A DNA stretch of 64,000 nucleotides from Sphaerobacter thermophilus DSM 20745 (GTDB lineage Bacteria > Chloroflexota > Chloroflexia > Thermomicrobiales > Thermomicrobiaceae), in assembly GCF_000024985.1 (NCBI RefSeq), contig NC_013523.1:1364001-1428000 (forward strand), given 5' to 3'. This document shows positions 45,489-52,835 of the stretch, piece by piece. The notes under the pieces are model-generated. The model worked only from the letters and a program-made list of their open reading frames with translations. It had not been told where the DNA came from and did no database searches. A program made the translations under genes and the position numbers. The stretch's first letter is position 1; each line of letters begins with the position of its first letter.

Positions 45489-45543
45489 AGCGAGTCGCCA
45501 ACATCACTATTCAAGTACCTGCCCCGCCCGAAGAGGGGCATGA
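45403..45543 (+). pseudogene. Untranslated continuation of the repeat protein
   Basis: Reading past the TAG in the same frame gives DPRYLDADPMSHPTWDSLGD and more, matching the previous repeat, before unrelated residues and TGA at 45541-45543. The natural gene was probably longer. It could still be made by stop read-through, but no evidence favours that. Confidence 0.55.
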
Positions 45544-45629
45544 CTGGTGAACCACGTTCACCCGCAACATCCCCCGACAGCAACCACGATAAACTAACTA
45601 CGATGCGTTGGAGCAGAGAGGGCTGAGGG

Positions 45630-46784
45630 ATGGGTGACACGATCGCGACCAATCGCGGCTTGCGACCCCGATTACGGGATCTCGGGATTGTCATCGGGAC
45701 GCTGCCGCCGGGCCCGCTCAACGCCATCACCGATGTCCCGGGCGTGCGGGTCGGCCACGCCACCGTCATCCACGGCGACGGGCCGCTGCGGCCGGGCCAC
45801 GGCCCGGCGCGAACGGGGGTGACGGCCGTCCACCCGCACGAAGGCTCCGCCTTCGCCTCGATGGTCCCGGCTGCCATCGCCGTCCTCAACGGCGCCGGTG
45901 AGATCACCGGCCGGTCCCAGGTCGACGAGTACGGGTTGCTCGAGACGCCGATCCTCATCACCAACACCCACTCCGTCGGGGTTGCCCACCGCGCCTGCGT
46001 CGAGTGGCTGGGCCGCCGGACACCGACGATCGGCCGTGAGCACTTCGTCATCCCGGTCGTTGCCGAGACGTTCGACGGGTTCCTCAATGACGGCGCCGCC
46101 CAGCATGTGACCGAGGCGCACGTCTTCGCGGCACTCGACTCGGCAGCCGAGGGGCCGGTCGCCGAGGGCAACGTCGGCGGCGGGACGGGGATGCTGCTGT
46201 TCGGGTTCAAGGGCGGCACCGGCACGGCCTCGCGCGTGGTGGAGATCGACAACCACCGGTTCACCGTCGGCGTGCTGGTCCAGGGTAACTTCGGCGCACG
46301 CGAAGACCTGTTGGTGGACGGCGTGCCGGTCGGTTTGGAGATCACGGACCTGCTGCCAACACCTGGGGAAATTGCTGCTGCGCCGGAGACGGATGGCTCG
46401 GTGATCGTCGTCATCGCCACCGACGCGCCGCTCTCCGACCGGCAACTCGGCCGGCTCTGCCGCCGGGGCATGCTGGGCCTGGCCCGCGTCGGCGCCACCG
46501 CGCGCAACACGTCTGGCGACCTGCTGCTTGCGTTCTCCAACGCACCGGAGAACCGCGTCGAACGCGGCGACGACCGCGTCATCCTACCTAGCGCCCGTCT
46601 GGCGGACACCCGCATGGACATCCTCTTCCAGGCGACCATCGAAGCGACCGAGGAAGCCGTGCTCAACGCTCTCGTCGCCGCGGAGACCATGACCGGGCGG
46701 AACGGCAACACGGCGTACGCCATCCCACATGATCGCTTGCAGGAGGTCATGGCCCGCTACGGACGACTGCGGTCGACCAGGTAG
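45630..46784 (+). CDS. P1 (DmpA/BapA-type) aminopeptidase
   Basis: A 384-residue N-terminal-nucleophile hydrolase of the P1 family, which includes DmpA L-aminopeptidase/D-esterase and beta-aminopeptidases. It should self-cleave between G256 and S257 in TDGSVIVVIATDAPL, making S257 the nucleophile. Other family blocks are ITDVPGVRVGHAT, NTHSVGVAHRA, GNVGGGTGM and GVLVQGNFGAREDL. The C terminus ends EETMTGRNGNTAYAIPHD-like residues typical of the beta chain. Actual substrate (D-Ala amides, beta-peptides or other) unknown. It lies upstream of, and on the same strand as, the pot genes, but a consensus promoter separates them. Confidence 0.9.
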   Translation: MGDTIATNRGLRPRLRDLGIVIGTLPPGPLNAITDVPGVRVGHATVIHGDGPLRPGHGPARTGVTAVHPHEGSAFASMVPAAIAVLNGAGEITGRSQVDEYGLLETPILITNTHSVGVAHRACVEWLGRRTPTIGREHFVIPVVAETFDGFLNDGAAQHVTEAHVFAALDSAAEGPVAEGNVGGGTGMLLFGFKGGTGTASRVVEIDNHRFTVGVLVQGNFGAREDLLVDGVPVGLEITDLLPTPGEIAAAPETDGSVIVVIATDAPLSDRQLGRLCRRGMLGLARVGATARNTSGDLLLAFSNAPENRVERGDDRVILPSARLADTRMDILFQATIEATEEAVLNALVAAETMTGRNGNTAYAIPHDRLQEVMARYGRLRSTR

Positions 46785-46829
46785 GGCGGCAACCGGCCTG
46801 CGTCGACACCGTCGAGGGAATTGCGGAGC

Positions 46830-46858
46830 TTGACACCCCCCGCACCCCTTCGTATCAT
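46830..46858 (+). promoter_or_regulatory. Consensus promoter of the potABCD operon
   Basis: TTGACA (46830-46835), exactly 17 bases, TATCAT (46853-46858). It is the best sigma-A match in the window. The start near 46865 leaves a leader of about 230 bases before the potA GTG. Confidence 0.75.
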
Positions 46859-46946
46859 TGCCACCGCGTAACAGCGGTTCAGTCATACACCGTCGCTTGT
46901 GGGTTTTCCTCGCCGGCGGAGAGGGACGCTCGGCAGCCGGCGCTTC

Positions 46947-47074
46947 CGACTCGGCTCTTGGAGAGCCGTGTCGTGGTCGAACCCACTGACCTGTGTGAGC
47001 CATGGGGGTTTCCGCGGGTGACGGGCACTGCGCCCGCGTCCATGGCTCTCGCGGAGAACCAGAGCATCAGTGGG
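46947..47074 (+). ncRNA. Structured 5' leader of potA: candidate cis-regulatory RNA
   Basis: Within the leader, a hairpin pairs CGAC-t-CGGCTCT (46947-46958) with AGAGCCG-t-GTCG (46962-46973). An outer stem CCCACTGA (46982-46989) pairs with TCAGTGGG (47067-47074). Inside it GAGCCATGG (46997-47005) pairs with CCATGGCTC (47040-47048). GGTTTCCGCG (47007-47016) can pair with CGCGGAGAACC (47050-47060) with one bulge. The last two stems cross, so together they form a pseudoknot. The structure ends 8 bases before the potA ribosome site (GGAGGAG at 47082). I cannot match it to a riboswitch class I know. Confidence 0.55.
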
Positions 47075-47093
47075 GCGAGAGGGAGGAGTCCTG

Positions 47094-48194
47094 GTGGGGC
47101 GGTCGGTCGATGTGGAACTTCGGCACGTCACCAAGAAATTCGACGACGTCATCGCCGTCGACAACGTGTCACTTGAGATCGAACGCGGCGAGTTCTTTTC
47201 CCTCCTCGGCCCTTCCGGCTGCGGCAAGACGACCACCCTGCGCATGATCGCAGGCTTCGAACACCCGACCTCCGGTGAGGTCTTCATCCAGGGTCAGCCG
47301 ATGGGCGCGACGCCTCCCTTTCAACGCAACGTTAACACCGTCTTCCAGAACTACGCGCTGTTCCCGCACATGACGGTGGCCGAGAACATCGCCTTCGGCC
47401 TGGAGATGAAAGGCGTCCCGAAGGCTGAGCGCCAGCGCCGCGTCGAGCAGGCGCTCCGCCTCGTACGGCTGGAGGGCTACGGCGAGCGGCGGCCGTTACA
47501 ACTCTCAGGCGGGCAGCAGCAGCGCGTCGCGCTGGCTCGAGCGCTGATCAACCAGCCCGGAGTCCTCCTACTCGACGAACCGCTCGGCGCACTCGACCTG
47601 AAGCTGCGCAAGGAAATGCAACTGGAACTGAAGCATCTCCAGACTTCCGTCGGCATCACCTTCATCTACGTAACCCACGACCAGGAGGAAGCGCTGACGA
47701 TGTCGGACCGCATCGCGGTCATGAACGAGGGGAAGGTCCTCCAGATCGGTACGCCCGAGGAGATCTATGAGCGGCCGAACTGCCGCTTCGTCGCGGATTT
47801 CATCGGCGAGTCGAACTTCTTGGAGGGCCGCGTCACCGAGGTGGCGCCAGACCGCGTGGTGGTCGTGGTGGACGACTCGTTCCCCGTCGTCGCCCCGGGC
47901 GGTCCCGCAGTTTCCCCGGGCGAGTGGGTGACGCTCGCGGTGCGGCCGGAGAAGATTCACGTTCAACCGGGGTCTGGGCAGGTCGGCGTAAACGGCCATC
48001 ACGGAGGGCGGGTGGAGGAAGTCGTCTACATCGGTACCGACACCTATTACCTCGTCCGGTTGTCCGACCGAGTGACCGTTCGTGCGCGGTTGCAGAACCG
48101 CAGCACTGGAGCAGACGGACGCGGCGGACTGGCCCACGGCGCGGAGGTTGCCGTCTCGTGGGCTCCCGAGCACACCCTCGTGCTGACATCCTAG
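47094..48194 (+). CDS. potA: Spermidine/putrescine ABC transporter ATP-binding protein
   Basis: A 366-residue ABC ATPase. Walker A GPSGCGKTT (about 35-43), Q-loop FQNYALFPHMTV, signature LSGGQQQRVALARAL, Walker B VLLLDEPLGALD, H-loop YVTHDQEEAL, and a C-terminal TOBE domain (VRPEKIHVQPG). It powers polyamine uptake with PotBC and PotD. The GTG at 47094 is chosen since GGAGGAG is 5 bases before it. A GTG eight codons upstream lies in the 3' arm of the leader stem. The leader structure suggests regulation at this start. Confidence 0.9.
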   Translation: MGRSVDVELRHVTKKFDDVIAVDNVSLEIERGEFFSLLGPSGCGKTTTLRMIAGFEHPTSGEVFIQGQPMGATPPFQRNVNTVFQNYALFPHMTVAENIAFGLEMKGVPKAERQRRVEQALRLVRLEGYGERRPLQLSGGQQQRVALARALINQPGVLLLDEPLGALDLKLRKEMQLELKHLQTSVGITFIYVTHDQEEALTMSDRIAVMNEGKVLQIGTPEEIYERPNCRFVADFIGESNFLEGRVTEVAPDRVVVVVDDSFPVVAPGGPAVSPGEWVTLAVRPEKIHVQPGSGQVGVNGHHGGRVEEVVYIGTDTYYLVRLSDRVTVRARLQNRSTGADGRGGLAHGAEVAVSWAPEHTLVLTS

Positions 48195-48223
48195 TGGGCG
48201 CGAGTATAGCGTAGGGAGCGGCC

Positions 48224-49141
48224 ATGGCGATCGCTGATCGGGTTGAGGCTCCGGCCGAAGAACCTGGCGGGTTGCCCGCCCGTCTGCTGCGAGCTATTCG
48301 CACACGCACGGGTCTCCAGCTCGGCGGGCTCCTGGGGCCGGGAGCGTTCTGGCTGATCGTCTTCTTCCTCCTCCCACTAGCCGTCGTCTTTGCCTATAGC
48401 TTCGCCACACGGGGAGCCTACGGCACCATTAAGTGGACCCTGACGCTCGAAAACTACCGCCAGTTCGCCGACTGGCTCTATGTCAAAGTGTTCCTCTTCT
48501 CGCTCTTGATCGCGGTGCTGACCACCGTGATCTGCCTCGTCATCGGGTACCCCTTCGCCTACGTGATGAGCCGGGCCCCGCGGCGCTGGCGTAACGGCTT
48601 GCTTATCCTGGTCATGGTCCCCTTCTGGACTAACTTCCTGGTGCGGACCTACGCCATCATGCTGCTGCTCCGCTCGGAGGGGTTGATCAATAGCTTCCTC
48701 CGCAGCATCGGCCTTATTGACCAGCCACTCAACCTGCTCTACACCCCGGGTGCGGTCGTCCTCGGTCTGGTCTACGGCTACCTGCCGTTCATGATCCTGC
48801 CCCTCTACGCGTCGATCGAGAAGTTCGACTTCTCGCTGGTCGAGGCGGCCCAGGACCTCGGCGCCAGCACGCGGCGCGTCTTCCTGCGGGTCATGCTTCC
48901 CTTGACGATGCCGGGTGTGGTCGCTGGTTCGATTCTGGTCTTTATCCCGACGGTCGGCGCTTTCGTCACCCCGGACCTGCTCGGCGGCGGAAAGGTCGTC
49001 ATGATCGGCAACCTGATCCAGCAGCAATTCCTCACGGCACGGCACTGGCCCTTCGGCTCGGCCATCTCCTTCGTGTTGATGGCCATCGTGCTGGCCTCGA
49101 CGCTCATCTACTTCCGCAGCGGAGGGGAGCGCACGGTATGA
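48224..49141 (+). CDS. potB: Polyamine ABC transporter permease PotB
   Basis: A 305-residue inner-membrane protein with six helices and the permease EAA loop (LVEAAQDLGASTRRVFLRVMLP, given in part). Also seen are FWTNFLVRTYAIMLLL and LLGGGKVVMIGNLI, typical of PotB. A cytoplasmic N terminus of about 40 residues precedes the first helix. Its last four bases (ATGA) overlap the start of potC. It lies 29 bases after potA. Confidence 0.9.
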   Translation: MAIADRVEAPAEEPGGLPARLLRAIRTRTGLQLGGLLGPGAFWLIVFFLLPLAVVFAYSFATRGAYGTIKWTLTLENYRQFADWLYVKVFLFSLLIAVLTTVICLVIGYPFAYVMSRAPRRWRNGLLILVMVPFWTNFLVRTYAIMLLLRSEGLINSFLRSIGLIDQPLNLLYTPGAVVLGLVYGYLPFMILPLYASIEKFDFSLVEAAQDLGASTRRVFLRVMLPLTMPGVVAGSILVFIPTVGAFVTPDLLGGGKVVMIGNLIQQQFLTARHWPFGSAISFVLMAIVLASTLIYFRSGGERTV

Positions 49142-50001
49142 CCACGTCAGCGCCCGCACTGGAGAAGGCCGCGCAGACGGCTGCCGCGCGCCCACGCCGG
49201 ATCCGGCTGGGACCGATCGTGCTCCAGTCCCACCTCGCCCTGACCTTCATCTTCCTGTACGCACCCATCCTGATCCTGGTGATCTTCAGCTTCAACGCTG
49301 CCCGGCAGCAGACGGTCTGGACCGGCTTCACGTTCGACTGGTACGCCCAAATGGTCCAGGACGCGAAGACGATCAACGCGGCCAAGAACAGCGCCATCAT
49401 CGCGGTCATCTCCACCGCGGTTTCGACGGTGATCGGCACCCTCACCGCGCTCGCGCTGGACCGCTACCGCTTCCGTGGACGCACCGCCTTCGAGGGCGCG
49501 ATGTACCTCCCCATCATCGTGCCCGAGATCGTGATGGCCATCGCCTTGCTGGTGTTCTTCAACTTCGGCTTCGGCCTGCTGGAGCAATGGACGAAGATCC
49601 AGCTCAACTTCGGACTCGGAACGATCACGGTTGCGCACATCGCCTTCTCCTTCCCGTTCGTCGCGGTCGTCGTGCGCGCGCGCCTCGCGGACTTTGACCG
49701 GCGACTGGAGGAGGCAGCGAAGGACCTCGGTGCGAACGAATGGCAGACGTTCCGGCGCGTCACGCTACCCCTGCTGATGCCCGGCATCCTGGCGGGCGCG
49801 TTGCTCGCCTTCACGCTCTCAATCGATGACTTCGTTATCACGTTCTTCACCGCCGGGGTAGGATCGACCACCCTCCCGCTCGAGATCTACGGTCGCGTCC
49901 GGCGCGGGGTCACGCCCGAGGTGAACGCCATCTCAACCGTCTTGCTCCTGGCCTCGATCGCGCTGGTGCTCGGTTCGACACTTTTGCAGCGGAAACGGTG
50001 A
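49138..50001 (+). CDS. potC: Polyamine ABC transporter permease PotC
   Basis: A 287-residue permease with six helices, first at about 32-52 (LTFIFLYAPILILVIFSF). EAA loop LEEAAKDLGANEWQTFRRVT, and the PotC-type FTLSIDDFVITFFTAG. It starts with ATGA overlapping the potB stop and is 19 bases before potD, so the whole unit is one transcript. Confidence 0.9.
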   Translation: MTTSAPALEKAAQTAAARPRRIRLGPIVLQSHLALTFIFLYAPILILVIFSFNAARQQTVWTGFTFDWYAQMVQDAKTINAAKNSAIIAVISTAVSTVIGTLTALALDRYRFRGRTAFEGAMYLPIIVPEIVMAIALLVFFNFGFGLLEQWTKIQLNFGLGTITVAHIAFSFPFVAVVVRARLADFDRRLEEAAKDLGANEWQTFRRVTLPLLMPGILAGALLAFTLSIDDFVITFFTAGVGSTTLPLEIYGRVRRGVTPEVNAISTVLLLASIALVLGSTLLQRKR

Positions 50002-50020
50002 CCTAGAGGAGGAGAAGACC

Positions 50021-51277
50021 ATGGCACGGCGACACACCCAGGCGCTGGTCCGCGCCTGGTTGCGCGGCTCGATTTCCCGGCGCGAGTTGATCCGCCGCCT
50101 CGCCCTGGCGGGCATGAGCATGCCAGCGATCGTAGCACTGCTGGCGGCCTGCGGCGGCTCGGCCGAACCGGCGTCCACCCCTGCCGGAGGCGATCAGGGG
50201 TCGAGCGGCGGCGAGGGTACCGCCACGAGTGAGGAGGGGACCGCGGGCGAAGGCAGCACACTCAACGTCACCATGCCGGACTACATCGACCGGTCCAAGC
50301 TGTCCGCCGAGCTGCACCTCTACAACTGGTCCGAGTACCTGGCCCCAGAAGTCCCGAAGGCCTTTGAGGCGGCGTATGGAGTGCGGGTGATCGAGGACAC
50401 CTTCGCCAGCAATGAGGACTTGCTGGCCAAGCTCCAGGGCGGCGCGAGCGGCTACGATGTGATCGTCCCCTCCGACTACATGGTCGGGGTCATGATCCAA
50501 CTCGGTATGCTCGAGCCGCTCGACAAGGACGTCATTCAGTCGTTCGCCAACATCGATCCCGGCAACCTCGGCGCCTACTACGACCCGAACAACGATTACA
50601 GCATGCCCTACCTGTGGGGCACGACCGGCGTCCTTTACGACGTCAACGTGCTGGGCGAGGGGCTCGATAGCTGGGAAGCCGTCTTCCACCCGGCGCCCGA
50701 GGCGCAGGGCAAGCTCGCAATGCTCGACGACCAGCGAGAGGTCATCGGCGCGGCACTGATGTTCCTCGGCTATTCTGTCAACGAGACGAGCGACGAGGCC
50801 CTGGCGAAGGCCAAGGAGTTGCTGCTTGAGCAGAAGCCCTACGTCACCGCCTACAGCAGCCAGAACAACGACGACATGATGCTCGGCGGCGAGGCGGTTA
50901 TGGCCCACATGTGGACGGGCGACGCACTGCTGACCGCAGACCAGAAGGAGGGACTGACCTACTTCCTGCCCAAAGAGGGCGCCGTCATCTGGCAGGACAA
51001 CCTTGCCGTGCCGAAGGGCGCCCCGAACCTCTACACGGCGATGGCCTTCATCGACTTCATGAACCTGCCGGAGGTCGCCGCGGCCAACGCCAACTTCGTA
51101 TGGTACGGCAGCCCCAACAAGGCCGCACGGGATCAGGGACTGATCGAGGACTGGATCCTGGAGAACCCCTCGGTCTACCCCAGCGCGGAGGTGATGGAGC
51201 GCCTCCAGTGGATCGAGGACGTTGGGGACGACATCTCGAAGTACGACCGCATTTGGACCGAGTTCAAGACGGCTTAG
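50021..51277 (+). CDS. potD: Polyamine-binding lipoprotein PotD
   Basis: A 418-residue solute-binding protein. The N terminus has twin arginines (SRRELIRRLALAG, R20-R21) and a lipobox ending in C44 (LLAAC), so it looks like a Tat-exported lipoprotein. A Gly/Ser/Glu-rich linker of about 40 residues follows. The binding domain starts near 95 (ELHLYNWSEYLAPEV), with GYDVIVPSDYM and YSMPYLWGTTGVLYD typical of PotD/PotF. Spermidine or putrescine is the expected ligand. The tatA gene elsewhere in the window makes Tat export plausible. Confidence 0.9.
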   Translation: MARRHTQALVRAWLRGSISRRELIRRLALAGMSMPAIVALLAACGGSAEPASTPAGGDQGSSGGEGTATSEEGTAGEGSTLNVTMPDYIDRSKLSAELHLYNWSEYLAPEVPKAFEAAYGVRVIEDTFASNEDLLAKLQGGASGYDVIVPSDYMVGVMIQLGMLEPLDKDVIQSFANIDPGNLGAYYDPNNDYSMPYLWGTTGVLYDVNVLGEGLDSWEAVFHPAPEAQGKLAMLDDQREVIGAALMFLGYSVNETSDEALAKAKELLLEQKPYVTAYSSQNNDDMMLGGEAVMAHMWTGDALLTADQKEGLTYFLPKEGAVIWQDNLAVPKGAPNLYTAMAFIDFMNLPEVAAANANFVWYGSPNKAARDQGLIEDWILENPSVYPSAEVMERLQWIEDVGDDISKYDRIWTEFKTA

Positions 51278-51346
51278 GCGCCCGTGCAGCATGGCAACCT
51301 CATCCGCCGCAGGCATTCCCGTTCACTGGCGGGGAGAGACTGAACC

Positions 51347-51395
51347 GAGCCTGCCGCTCCCGGCGACCACCCCCCACGTTGGGAGCGGCAGGCTC
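51347..51395 (+). terminator. 15-bp hairpin after the pot operon
   Basis: GAGCCTGCCGCTCCC (51347-51361) pairs perfectly with GGGAGCGGCAGGCTC (51381-51395), with a 19-base loop and no T-tract after it. It lies 70 bases after potD and probably ends or stabilises the pot mRNA. Nothing else is seen between 51278 and the tRNA-Met promoter. Confidence 0.6.
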
Positions 51396-51593
51396 CACCC
51401 GTTGCTCGGCGATCACACGCGCGGGACGCTGCCGCCGCTAGGACTGCACTGGCGGGCAGACGTCCTGGCGACCTGCCTACCCCACACCGGTCACCCCGCC
51501 TTCCGGACTTCGCGGCTGCCACGCACGACGCACTGAGGCGATGGCAGGTGGAGCCCTTGCCGAGGCACCCGTCGAGCCCAAGGCGCACCAGCG

Positions 51594-51623
51594 TTGCCCG
51601 AGCCAGTCGAGTTCGACTAGAAT
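51594..51623 (+). promoter_or_regulatory. Promoter of tRNA-Met
   Basis: TTGCCC (51594-51599), 18 bases, TAGAAT (51618-51623), 15 bases before the tRNA. The spacer contains the dyad AGTCGA-gt-TCGACT (51605-51618), which touches the -10. Confidence 0.5.
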
Positions 51624-51638
51624 TGGTTAATCCAAGGC

Positions 51639-51710
51639 GGGCCTGTAGCTCAGCGGCAGAGCAAGGGGCTCATAACCTCAAGGTCGTAGGTTCGAATCCT
51701 ACCAGGCCCA
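51639..51710 (+). tRNA. tRNA with anticodon CAT (tRNA-Met)
   Basis: 72 bases. Acceptor GGGCCTG pairs fully with CAGGCCC, anticodon loop CTCATAA with CAT, T-arm TCGTAGGTTCGAATCCTAC. The fully paired first acceptor position argues against initiator tRNA. It could instead be the tRNA-Ile that is modified to read AUA. No encoded CCA. Confidence 0.88.
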
Positions 51711-51726
51711 CCGGCGCAACGGGGCC

Positions 51727-51755
51727 TTGTACTCCCCGCTGGTGCATGTTATAGT
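51727..51755 (+). promoter_or_regulatory. Promoter of rsfS
   Basis: TTGTAC (51727-51732), 17 bases, TATAGT (51750-51755) with TG one base upstream of it. The start would fall near 51762, in the middle of the perfect palindrome GTGTACGTACAC (51757-51768). Confidence 0.55.
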
Positions 51756-51790
51756 GGTGTACGTACACGCTGACCGGACAGGAGGGCGTT

Positions 51791-52135
51791 ATCGAGGCGG
51801 CAGCGCTTGCGCGGCAGATCGCGGAGATCGCATCGGACTCGCTGGCAAGAGACATTCTCGTCCTCGATATCCGACATCTCTCGCCCATCGCCGACTACTT
51901 CGTCATCAGCTCGGTCGAGAACCCGCGGCAACTCCGCGCGGTCACCGAGCACATCGAGAAGGAACTGGCCAAGGAGAACATCCGTCCGCAGCGGCGCGAG
52001 GGCGTCCCCGAGAGCGGCTGGATCGTCCTGGACTACGGAGACGCCATCGTGCACCTGTTCACCGCCGAGCAACGAGAGTTCTACCGGTTGGAGGAGTTGT
52101 GGACCGATGCCCAGCGGCTCCTGGTGATCCAGTAG
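51791..52135 (+). CDS. rsfS: Ribosome silencing factor RsfS, apparent AUC start
   Basis: Translating from ATC 51791 gives a complete 114-residue RsfS: DSLARDILVLDIRHLSPIAD, YFVISSVENPRQLRAV, SGWIVLDYGDAIVHLFTAEQ and REFYRLEELW. RsfS binds ribosomal protein L14 and stops subunit joining when nutrients are low. AGGAGG (51780-51785) sits five bases before the ATC. An in-frame TAG at 51752 closes the frame upstream, and no ATG, GTG or TTG occurs between it and well inside the conserved domain. So either AUC is the start codon or the base call is wrong. Confidence 0.85.
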   Translation: MEAAALARQIAEIASDSLARDILVLDIRHLSPIADYFVISSVENPRQLRAVTEHIEKELAKENIRPQRREGVPESGWIVLDYGDAIVHLFTAEQREFYRLEELWTDAQRLLVIQ

Positions 52136-52175
52136 CCGTCAGCATCCGGTGTAGTTGGCCCCGGAGGGGTTGATC

Positions 52176-52361
52176 ATGTCGCAGGGCCCGCGAACCCCGT
52201 TTATCTACCCGTTCGCGCTCGGCGTGATCTGTGGCGTCATCGGCGGCACGACGCTCGGCGCACTGCTCGGGCACCGCGTCTTCTCCGCGGTGGTTCACCT
52301 GGTCTCGTTGCTGGGCCGGCGCGACGAGGACCAACTGCGCTTCGATCTGCTGCTCCAGTAG
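52176..52361 (+). CDS. Small single-helix membrane protein
   Basis: A 61-residue protein with one hydrophobic helix (FALGVICGVIGGTTLGALLG) and a basic-acidic C-terminal tail (LGRRDEDQLRFDLLLQ). GGAGGGG is eight bases before the ATG. It follows rsfS by 40 bases on the same strand and is probably co-transcribed. No family recognised; the glycine-zipper-like helix could self-associate. Confidence 0.6.
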   Translation: MSQGPRTPFIYPFALGVICGVIGGTTLGALLGHRVFSAVVHLVSLLGRRDEDQLRFDLLLQ

Positions 52362-52368
52362 GGAAGAT

Positions 52369-52809
52369 CTAGTCCCCTTCCGGATCAAGCGGATCGTCCA
52401 GGCCAACGCCAGCCACGCGGTCCAGCACCTCCTCCGGGTCCGCGCCGCGCTCGATATCCGCCAGCGCTTGATCCAGCTCCGGGTCGAGCGGCTCACCCAG
52501 GCTGGCGCTCATCTCCCGCGTCCACCGCGCGATCTCGCGCGGGTCGGCATCGTCATCCAATCCCGGCACATCATCCAAGTCGAAGGGTGCGTCTCCGTCG
52601 TCGCCAAGGTCACCCGCGTCCCACGCGTCATCAGCGATCTCATTCCCCGATCGCGCCGCTCCTCGCCGCACGACCACCCGCGAGAAGAGGCGCTCGAGGT
52701 TCGCACCGCCACACCTCGGGCACTGCGGCGCGGAGACTGCGGCCACCGAGCGGAAGAAGATGCTCACACGCCGGCGACAGTCGTGGCAGCGATACTCGTA
52801 GATCGGCAC
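52369..52809 (-). CDS. FmdB-type zinc-ribbon protein
   Basis: A 146-residue protein starting at GTG (GGAGG six bases upstream). The N-terminal zinc ribbon is typical of FmdB/CxxC_CXXC_SSSS proteins: PIYEYRCHDC with C8/C11, and CPRCGG with C30/C33. The remaining 100 residues are highly acidic (LDDVPGLDDDADPREIARW, DPELDQALADIERG). FmdB-like proteins are possible regulators or zinc handlers with no proven function. Convergent with the small membrane protein gene, 7 bases apart. Confidence 0.8.
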   Translation of the reverse strand: MPIYEYRCHDCRRRVSIFFRSVAAVSAPQCPRCGGANLERLFSRVVVRRGAARSGNEIADDAWDAGDLGDDGDAPFDLDDVPGLDDDADPREIARWTREMSASLGEPLDPELDQALADIERGADPEEVLDRVAGVGLDDPLDPEGD

Positions 52810-52835
52810 GCCGCTGACCTCCGTTCCTCCGAACG

